Both the position numbers and the translations under genes were made by a program. The notes below the pieces were generated by a model, which was given only the letters and a program-made list of their open reading frames with translations, was not told the origin of the DNA and did not search any database. DNA of 7,048 bases from Actinomycetes bacterium (GTDB taxonomy: Bacteria > Actinomycetota > Actinomycetes > Mycobacteriales > Mycobacteriaceae): NCBI GenBank assembly GCA_023388385.1, contig JAEWGK010000095.1, forward strand, positions 1-7,048, given 5' to 3'. This document shows positions 1 through 5,583 of the stretch, one piece after another. Within the stretch, counting starts at the first letter, position 1; each line of letters opens with the position of its first letter.

Positions 1-971
<971 letters not shown>

Positions 972-979
972 GCTGCGCG

Positions 980-1010
980 GGCGCGCGCGGCGGGCCCGTC
1001 CGCGTGCGCC
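980..1010 (+). terminator. GC-rich stem-loop just after ddl
   Basis: Bases 980-990 pair with 1000-1010 over 11 positions, with one G-U wobble (985 with 1005) and a 9-base loop at 991-999. It begins 9 bases after the ddl stop codon. No run of T follows, so it is not a classical intrinsic terminator. Actinobacterial 3' ends often carry strong stems without a U-tract, and I infer a role in ending or protecting the ddl transcript. The base composition makes chance pairing easier here than in AT-rich DNA, so confidence is moderate. Confidence 0.4.
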
Positions 1011-1020
1011 GTGCGTGACG

Positions 1021-1058
1021 ACGGCCCGGGCCCCGCTTCGCGGCGGGGTCCGGGCCGT
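1021..1058. terminator. 16-bp stem-loop between convergent genes, probable bidirectional terminator
   Basis: Bases 1021-1036 pair with 1043-1058 over 16 positions, with a 6-base loop (TTCGCG). All pairs are Watson-Crick on the plus-strand RNA except one G-U wobble (1030 with 1049). On the minus-strand RNA that position becomes a single A-C mismatch, so the stem is slightly stronger for ddl transcripts. It lies 49 bases after the ddl stop and 34 bases beyond the stop of the opposing DUF3515 gene, which is where a terminator shared by converging genes is expected. There is no T-run on either side, so it would work as a U-tract-less actinobacterial terminator or as an RNA 3'-end barrier. Confidence 0.7.
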
Positions 1059-1092
1059 CATCGTGTGCGGTGCCGGGAAAGGGGGGAGGGGA

Positions 1093-2091
1093 TCAGCTCC
1101 CGGCGGCCGGCGCCGCGGTGCCGGCGGGGGCCGGGGCCTGCGCGTGCTCCTCGGAGGGCGCCGTGTTCTTCAGGGTGTTGGCGATGACCTCGGAGAACGC
1201 CGACAGCAGGCCGGACGCCTGGGCCATGGGGACGTGGACCGCGACGAAGCGCTCGCGGCCCATCGCGTAGTAGACGCCGGTGACTCCGGTGGTGTGGTCC
1301 GGGTCGTTGAACCACACGATGTCGCCGACCTGGGTCAGGGGCTTGTCGGTGCCCGCGTAGGCCGGCGGCTCGGACACGCCGCAGCGGGCGGTGACCAGCT
1401 GGCCCGTGTGGTCCGTCCACACGGCCAGACCGCGGGCGTCCTCCGGCAGGTCGGCGTCGGGCACGCGGTGGAACTCGCCGAGGTCCTCGGGCAGGGTGCC
1501 GTTGAAGCCGGCGCAGACGCCGTCGTCATGCGGGGCGGCGAGGTCGGCCAGGGGCAGCGGGTTCGGCTCCGGGCCGTCGCCGGCGTCGGGGCCCATCGCC
1601 TCGGAGATGGCGGACAGGGAGTCGGCGTGCGAGTCGTCCGCGGTCACCGCCACGATGGGGGAGCGGCCGACGGAATACCAGGTCACCAGATCCGAGCCCG
1701 CGGCGCCGTCGGAGACCTTCAGCCACTCGACGCCCTCGACGTCCTCGGTCTTCGCCATCTCCGTGTACTGGACGGGCGAGGAGGCTCCGCAGCGCAGCGT
1801 CACGCGGTCGTCCAGGGAATCGCGCCAGACCGCGGCGCCGGCCGGGATCGGGTCGGCGAGGCCGGCGCGGACCAGGCCGCCGAGGCGATCCGGCAGTCGG
1901 CCGACCAGGTCGGCGCAGGCCGGGGAGTCGTCGTCCGGCATCTCCGGCGACGACAGGGCGACGGGCTGGCGGGCGGCGCGGTCCTGCACGATCTTCGCGG
2001 CGCCGATGACCCCCGCGGCGAGAAGGACTGCGAGGACGAGCGCGATGACCATGCCCAGGCGGCTACCCTGGGGCTGAACCTTGTCTCCCAT
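1093..2091 (-). CDS. Membrane-anchored or secreted protein with two tandem DUF3515 domains
   Basis: The function is unknown. Numbering is from the ATG at 2091 (332 residues). Residues 1-11 are short and polar with basic residues, and 12-32 form one hydrophobic segment (signal anchor or uncleaved signal peptide), so the rest is probably outside the membrane. Two copies of the same domain follow, at about 59-166 and 193-303. Each starts CAxxxxxLPxxL, continues AVWxD...RCGxS.xP, then VxW, a Y(S/A)(V/M)GR segment and VAV, and ends LSA(I/F)SE. The only four cysteines form one pair per copy (59/101 and 193/237), which suggests one disulfide in each. The tail from about 310 is rich in Ala, Pro and Thr. 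DUF3515 proteins of Mycobacteriales are usually single-domain at about 150-200 residues (from memory), so this looks like an internal duplication. An in-frame GTG at 2109 would add six residues. I prefer the ATG because a TAGGCT -10-like element sits 7 bases upstream of it. Confidence 0.85.
   Translation of the reverse strand: MGDKVQPQGSRLGMVIALVLAVLLAAGVIGAAKIVQDRAARQPVALSSPEMPDDDSPACADLVGRLPDRLGGLVRAGLADPIPAGAAVWRDSLDDRVTLRCGASSPVQYTEMAKTEDVEGVEWLKVSDGAAGSDLVTWYSVGRSPIVAVTADDSHADSLSAISEAMGPDAGDGPEPNPLPLADLAAPHDDGVCAGFNGTLPEDLGEFHRVPDADLPEDARGLAVWTDHTGQLVTARCGVSEPPAYAGTDKPLTQVGDIVWFNDPDHTTGVTGVYYAMGRERFVAVHVPMAQASGLLSAFSEVIANTLKNTAPSEEHAQAPAPAGTAAPAAGS
1183..1515 (-). repeat. Second copy of the DUF3515 domain (protein-level tandem repeat)
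   Basis: This part of the minus-strand gene encodes residues 193-303 (counted from ATG 2091). It aligns with residues 59-166 of the same protein, encoded by 1594-1917. Shared landmarks are a CAG/CAD start, LPEDLG against LPDRLG, AVWTD against AVWRD, VTARCGVSEP against VTLRCGASSP, IVWF against VEWL, YAMGR against YSVGR, and LSAFSE against LSAISE. The copies share many landmarks but are clearly diverged, so the duplication is not recent. Confidence 0.75.
1594..1917 (-). repeat. First copy of the DUF3515 domain (protein-level tandem repeat)
   Basis: This part of the minus-strand gene encodes residues 59-166 (counted from ATG 2091), directly after the membrane segment and a short acidic, Pro/Ser-containing linker. 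It is followed by an acidic, Pro-rich linker (about 167-192) that leads into the second copy. Its cysteines at 59 and 101 are 42 residues apart; the second copy's are 44 apart. Confidence 0.75.
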
Positions 2092-2098
2092 GACGCCC

Positions 2099-2104
2099 AG
2101 CCTA
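2099..2104 (-). promoter_or_regulatory. Candidate -10 element for a leaderless DUF3515 transcript
   Basis: Read on the minus strand, TAGGCT fits the actinobacterial -10 pattern TAnnnT. Seven bases separate it from the ATG at 2091, which would put the transcription start at or next to the A of the start codon. The transcript would then be leaderless, a common arrangement in corynebacteria and mycobacteria. No clear purine-rich ribosome binding site and no TTGACA-like -35 are visible, which is compatible with this. The call rests on pattern and spacing only. Confidence 0.45.
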
Positions 2105-2136
2105 CCCACCGGGGCATGGGGGGACCCCGCTACCCC

Positions 2137-2144
2137 AGGAAGGA
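2137..2144 (+). promoter_or_regulatory. Ribosome binding site of thiL
   Basis: AGGAAGGA contains two overlapping AGGA cores. The first ends 7 bases before the GTG at 2148 and the second ends 3 bases before it. An alternative in-frame ATG at 2160 would be 15 bases from the end of the site, which is too far. This supports the GTG start. Confidence 0.65.
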
Positions 2145-2147
2145 TCC

Positions 2148-3188
2148 GTGCCGGCCACGATGACCGAACCGCACCACGGCGACGGAACGGGAGATGGGGC
2201 GACCGCGTCCGCCGGTCCCACGATCGGGGACGTCGGCGAGCACGCCGTCATCGCCGCCATCCGGGAGGCCGCCCCGTCGTCGCGCAACGGCGACGACGCC
2301 GCCGTCCTGGCCATGACGACGCCGAACGCCAGCCACGTTGCCACGACGGACCTGCTGGTGGAGGGCCGCCACTTCGACCTGCGCTGGTCGAGCCCGGAGG
2401 AGGTCGGCCGCAAGGCCGCGGTCCAGAACTTCGCCGACGTCGAGTCGATGGGCGCCCGCCCGAAGGCTCTGCTCATGGGCCTGTCGGCGCCGGAGTCGAC
2501 GCCGTTGGAGGTCGTCGTCGGCATGGCGCGCGGCATGGTCGCCGAATGCGACCGCTGTGCGGCGGAGCTCGTCGGCGGTGACGTCGTCGGCGGAGCGGGG
2601 CTGACCCTGTCCATCACCGCCATCGGCGAGGTCGGCGGCCCCAACCGGCCGCTGCTGCGCTCCGGCGCCAGGCCGGGGGACTCGGTCATCGCCGCCGGCG
2701 TCATCGGCCGCTCCGCGGCGGGGCTGGCGCTGCTGCGGCACCACGGTTCGCCCGAGGCGGTGCCCGCCCGGTTCCGGGAGCTCGTCGCCGCGCACCTCGT
2801 GCCCGTCTTCGAGTACGGCCGCGGAGCCGTCGCCCGCGCCGACGGCATCAACTGCCTGACGGACAACTCCGACGGGCTCGTCGTCGACCTCGGCGAACTG
2901 TCGCGGGCCTCGGGCGTCGGCATCGACGTCTTCCCGGAGACCGTCGCCCCCGACGCCCTCATGCTGGAGGCGGCGGAGCACCTCGGCGCCGACGCATGGG
3001 AGTGGGTGCTCGGCGGCGGGGAGGACCACACGCTGCTGGGCACGACGTCGGGAGAGGCACCGATCGACTTCCGCGTCATCGGCCGCGTCGTCCGGCCCGC
3101 ACGGCCGGCGTCCGGTGTCCCGGCGTGCCCGAGGGTGACCGTCGGCGGGAAGGAGCCCGCGATGGAGAAGGGATGGGTGAGCTTCTGA
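2148..3188 (+). CDS. thiL: Thiamine-monophosphate kinase
   Basis: ThiL phosphorylates thiamine monophosphate with ATP to give thiamine pyrophosphate, the active cofactor, in the cytoplasm. It belongs to the PurM/AIR-synthase-like fold family. The 346-residue product carries the family landmarks: NGDDAAV at 47-53, [13 protein letters not shown] at 66-78, the [10 protein letters not shown] segment at 96-105, GGDVVGG at 143-149, DNSDGL at 239-244 and [11 protein letters not shown] at 289-299. The acidic residues in these motifs bind the Mg-ATP ions in the family. It ends GWVSF, like many ThiL proteins. The first 23 or so residues are a polar, Gly/Thr-rich extension that may be disordered. The GTG at 2148 is chosen for its AGGAAGGA site; ATG 2160 would remove four residues. 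It is the first gene of the operon, and its 3' end overlaps the proposed ung start by 16 bases. No TPP riboswitch is evident upstream. Confidence 0.95.
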   Translation: MPATMTEPHHGDGTGDGATASAGPTIGDVGEHAVIAAIREAAPSSRNGDDAAVLAMTTPNASHVATTDLLVEGRHFDLRWSSPEEVGRKAAVQNFADVESMGARPKALLMGLSAPESTPLEVVVGMARGMVAECDRCAAELVGGDVVGGAGLTLSITAIGEVGGPNRPLLRSGARPGDSVIAAGVIGRSAAGLALLRHHGSPEAVPARFRELVAAHLVPVFEYGRGAVARADGINCLTDNSDGLVVDLGELSRASGVGIDVFPETVAPDALMLEAAEHLGADAWEWVLGGGEDHTLLGTTSGEAPIDFRVIGRVVRPARPASGVPACPRVTVGGKEPAMEKGWVSF

Positions 3189-3856
3189 TGATGGACGCCC
3201 CGCTGCCCGTCGAGGAGGGCTGGGCCCGCGCCCTCGACCCCGTCGCCGACCGCATCCACATGATGGGAGATTTCCTGCGCGCGGAAAACGCCGCCGGCCG
3301 TGGCTACGTCCCCGCCGGCACCGACGTCCTGCGCGCCTTCACGTACCCGTTCGACGAGGTCAAGGTGCTCATCGTCGGACAGGACCCGTACCCGACGCCG
3401 GGGCACGCGATGGGCCTGAGCTTCTCCGTGCAGTCGGACGTGCGCCCGCTGCCGAAGTCCCTGGCCAACATCTACCGGGAGCTGCACGACGACCTGGGCA
3501 TCGAGCCGCCGCCCTCCGGGGATCTCACGCCGTGGTGCCGGCAGGGCGTCGCGCTGTTCAACAGGGTGCTCACCTGCCGGCCGGGCGCGCCGGGCTCCCA
3601 CCGGCGGAAGGGGTGGGAGGAGATCACGGAGCATGCGATCCGCGCGCTGGCCGCGCGGGACCGGCCGCTGGTCGCCATCCTGTGGGGCCGCGACGCGCAG
3701 ACGGCCCGCCCGCTGCTCGGCGACACGCCGTGCATCATGAGCCCCCACCCGTCGCCGCTGTCGGCCTCGCGCGGGTTCTTCGGATCGCGGCCGTTCTCGC
3801 GGTGCAACGAGGAGCTCGGGCGTCTCGGGGCGGAACCGGTCGACTGGCGGCTGTAG
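3173..3856 (+). CDS. ung: Uracil-DNA glycosylase, family 1
   Basis: Ung removes uracil from DNA, arising from cytosine deamination or dUTP incorporation, as the first step of base-excision repair. Numbered from ATG 3173 the protein has 227 residues, the usual family-1 length. The water-activating loop GQDPYP is at 69-74 with catalytic Asp71. GLSFS at 81-85 holds the uracil-stacking Phe84. Asn130 in LFNRVLTCR is the uracil-specificity residue. The minor-groove loop [13 protein letters not shown] at 192-204 has catalytic His192. The GQDPYP form, instead of the GQDPYH of E. coli, is what I recall for mycobacterial Ung. The open frame runs back to 2996 inside thiL, but that extension has no Ung similarity. 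ATG 3173 has GGAG at 3164-3167 with 5-base spacing. ATG 3188, which overlaps the last base of the thiL stop codon, is a credible alternative (222 residues). Either way, translation is probably coupled to thiL. Confidence 0.96.
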   Translation: MGELLMMDAPLPVEEGWARALDPVADRIHMMGDFLRAENAAGRGYVPAGTDVLRAFTYPFDEVKVLIVGQDPYPTPGHAMGLSFSVQSDVRPLPKSLANIYRELHDDLGIEPPPSGDLTPWCRQGVALFNRVLTCRPGAPGSHRRKGWEEITEHAIRALAARDRPLVAILWGRDAQTARPLLGDTPCIMSPHPSPLSASRGFFGSRPFSRCNEELGRLGAEPVDWRL

Positions 3857-3857
3857 C

Positions 3858-5576
3858 ATGTCGGGCATGCCCGACCACACCACCGCGGCCGGGGCCGCTC
3901 CCGGGCGCGGCGCCGGCGGACTCGACGGGCCCGCCCTGCTGGGGTGGGCCCGCGCTGCCGTGGACGAGTTGGAGCAGCGGCGCGACGATCTCAACGCCCT
4001 CAACGTCTTCCCCGTGCCCGACGCGGACACCGGTTCCAACATGACCGCGACCATGATCTCCGCGCTGGAGGCGGCGGCCGGCGCAGAGCCCGGCTCCCCG
4101 GCCCGCGACATCGCGGCGCTGCTGGCCGACGGCGCGGTGCGGGGCGCGCGCGGCAACTCCGGCACCGTCCTGTCGCAGGTGCTGCGGGCCCTGGCGGAGA
4201 CCGCGGGTGAGGAGGTCGGCGGCGCCGACGTCCGCCGCGCGCTGGTCTACGCCGTCTCGCTCGTCGACGAGGCGATCGCGGAGCCTGTCGAGGGCACCAT
4301 CCTCACCGTCCTGCGCGCCGCGTCGGTCGCCGCGGCGGACGCGTCCTCCGACACGCTCGGTGACGTCGCCCGAGCCGCCTCCGACGAAGCCCGCCGCGCG
4401 CTGGCGGAGACGCCGTCGCAGCTGGCGGCGCTGCGGGAGGCCGGGGTCGTCGACGCCGGCGGCGCCGGTCTGGTCATCCTCCTCGACGCCCTGGCGGCTG
4501 CCGCGGGCGTCCCGCCGGAAGGCCCCGCGCCGACGTCCGTCCTGCGGGACGCCGAATCCGCACCGCCCGGGGAGCCGCCCGCGGACGGCGTCGCAGCCGG
4601 CGTGGCCGGGACGGCGGGTGCGGCGCGGGGGACGTCGTCACGCCCCGACCCCGGGGACCACGCCGCGGTGGTGCGCGAGGCGGAGCTCGAGGTCATGTTC
4701 GGCATCGACTGCGATGACGCGGCTGCGGCGGCGCTGCGGGTGCGGTTGATGGACCTGGGCAATTCGCTCATCATCGGTGGCGACACGCGCGGTGGGCGGA
4801 CGGTCCACGTCCACACGCTCCACGCGGGCGAGGTCATCGAGGCGGCGCTGGAGGCCGGGCGGCCCCGCAACATCCGCATCGAGCCGGTGTTCGCCCCGCA
4901 GGCGCGCCCGCCGGCCCCGCCCGCGCGCACCGTCCTGGCGCTGACGCCGGACGGGCCGCTGGCGGAGCTGTTCGCCGGCGCCGGCGCCGTGCCCGTCGAC
5001 CCGGGAGACGACGCGGTCGCGGACATCGTCGCCGCCATCCGCGCGGTTCCCGGCGACGGGGAGATCGTCCTGTTGCCCAACGGCCTGCTGGGCAACCGCG
5101 CGCTGGTGGAGATCGAGCTGGCGGCCCACGCGGGGGAGCGGACCATCACCATCGTCTCCACCCCGACGCCGGCCAACGGCCTGGCCGCGCTCGCGGTCCA
5201 CGACCCGGCGCTGCCGCTGGCGGTCGACGCATACGCGATGAGCGAAGCGTCGTCCGGCATGCGCACCGCCGTCCTCGAGCCGGCGCCGGGCCCGGGCCTG
5301 ACCATGGCGGGCCCGTGCGGGCGCGGCGACGTGCTGGCCATCACCGGCGGCGACATCGTCGCGGTGGGCCACACGGTGGACGAGGCGTGCGTGAAGGCCG
5401 TCGACATCCTCCTGCGCTCCGGCGGTGAGCTGGTGACGCTGCTGCTCGGCGCCGACACCGACCCGGAGGTGACCGTCGCCCTGCGCGAGCACCTGGCCCG
5501 GCGGGCCCCGGGCGTCGACGTCGCCGCCTACGCGGCGGCGGGCATCGGCTCCCTCATGCTCGTGGGCGTGGAGTAG
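3858..5576 (+). CDS. DAK2-domain (FakA-like) kinase
   Basis: This protein has the FakA/YloV architecture in 572 residues. The N-terminal DhaL-type ATP-binding domain covers about 22-215. It has NVFPVPDADTGSNM at 49-62 (metal-binding Asp55 and Asp57, Asn61), RGARGNSGTVLSQ at 95-107, PVEGTILTVLRAA at 143-155 and VVDAGGAGL at 197-205. A low-complexity Ala/Gly/Pro linker follows at about 216-268. The middle domain (about 272-345) contains GNSLIIGGD and HVHT (His317, His319). The C-terminal domain (about 356-572) has VLLPNG and a final VGVE. In Firmicutes, FakA phosphorylates fatty acids bound to FakB (a DegV protein). Whether actinobacterial homologues do the same is unknown to me, and no FakB gene is in the window. 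The usual PDGDTG reads PDADTG here. ATG 3858 is 2 bases after the ung stop codon, with a second ATG at 3867. There is no strong ribosome binding site, so translational coupling is likely. Confidence 0.88.
   Translation: MSGMPDHTTAAGAAPGRGAGGLDGPALLGWARAAVDELEQRRDDLNALNVFPVPDADTGSNMTATMISALEAAAGAEPGSPARDIAALLADGAVRGARGNSGTVLSQVLRALAETAGEEVGGADVRRALVYAVSLVDEAIAEPVEGTILTVLRAASVAAADASSDTLGDVARAASDEARRALAETPSQLAALREAGVVDAGGAGLVILLDALAAAAGVPPEGPAPTSVLRDAESAPPGEPPADGVAAGVAGTAGAARGTSSRPDPGDHAAVVREAELEVMFGIDCDDAAAAALRVRLMDLGNSLIIGGDTRGGRTVHVHTLHAGEVIEAALEAGRPRNIRIEPVFAPQARPPAPPARTVLALTPDGPLAELFAGAGAVPVDPGDDAVADIVAAIRAVPGDGEIVLLPNGLLGNRALVEIELAAHAGERTITIVSTPTPANGLAALAVHDPALPLAVDAYAMSEASSGMRTAVLEPAPGPGLTMAGPCGRGDVLAITGGDIVAVGHTVDEACVKAVDILLRSGGELVTLLLGADTDPEVTVALREHLARRAPGVDVAAYAAAGIGSLMLVGVE
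3860..3875. repeat. Perfect 16-bp palindrome over the start of the DAK2 gene
   Basis: GTCGGGCATGCCCGAC is identical to its reverse complement. It begins at the last base of the first ATG (3858) and has the second in-frame ATG (3867) at its centre. In RNA it would form a 6-bp GC-rich stem with a CAUG loop exposing the second start codon. The same symmetry could be a protein-binding site or chance in GC-rich coding DNA; the sequence alone does not decide. Confidence 0.6.
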
Positions 5577-5577
5577 G
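5570..5577 (+). promoter_or_regulatory. Ribosome binding site of recG overlapping the upstream stop codon
   Basis: GGAGTAGG spans the TAG stop codon (5574-5576) of the DAK2 gene. The GGAG core ends 10 bases before the recG ATG at 5584, and the AGG at its 3' end is 6 bases from it. The arrangement suggests that ribosomes finishing the DAK2 gene help start recG. Confidence 0.5.
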
Positions 5578-5583
5578 CGCGGC

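Larger units (their letters stand above)
2092..2147. promoter_or_regulatory. Divergent intergenic region between the DUF3515 gene and the thiL operon
   Basis: These 56 bases must hold the start of the minus-strand DUF3515 transcript and most of the thiL leader. On the plus strand, the best promoter-like pair I can find is TTGTCT at 2081-2086 and TACCCA at 2103-2108, 16 bases apart. It matches consensus only partly and lacks the final T of the -10. TACCCT at 2064-2069, inside the DUF3515 gene, fits TAnnnT better but has no -35. The thiL operon promoter is therefore not settled. No operator palindrome or recognisable riboswitch stands out. Confidence 0.4.

Noticed and set aside
2061..2090. TPP-riboswitch-like fragment (CTACCC...CTGAACCT) upstream of thiL
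   Set aside because: The words resemble the 3' part of the thi-box, but CTGAGA and the paired helices are missing and the stretch lies within the DUF3515 coding sequence. thiL is also not a typical TPP-riboswitch target as far as I know.
2102..4165. Long minus-strand open frame of 687 codons lying over thiL and ung
   Set aside because: It is the antisense of two strongly recognisable genes, has low-complexity Arg/Ser/Pro/Ala-rich composition and shows no domain. Long antisense frames are expected in GC-rich coding DNA because stop codons are rare.
4247..5458. Minus-strand open frame of 403 codons over the DAK2 gene
   Set aside because: Its translation is Ser/Ala/Pro/Arg-rich with no family signature, and it lies wholly antisense to a gene with clear motifs. 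It is a compositional shadow.
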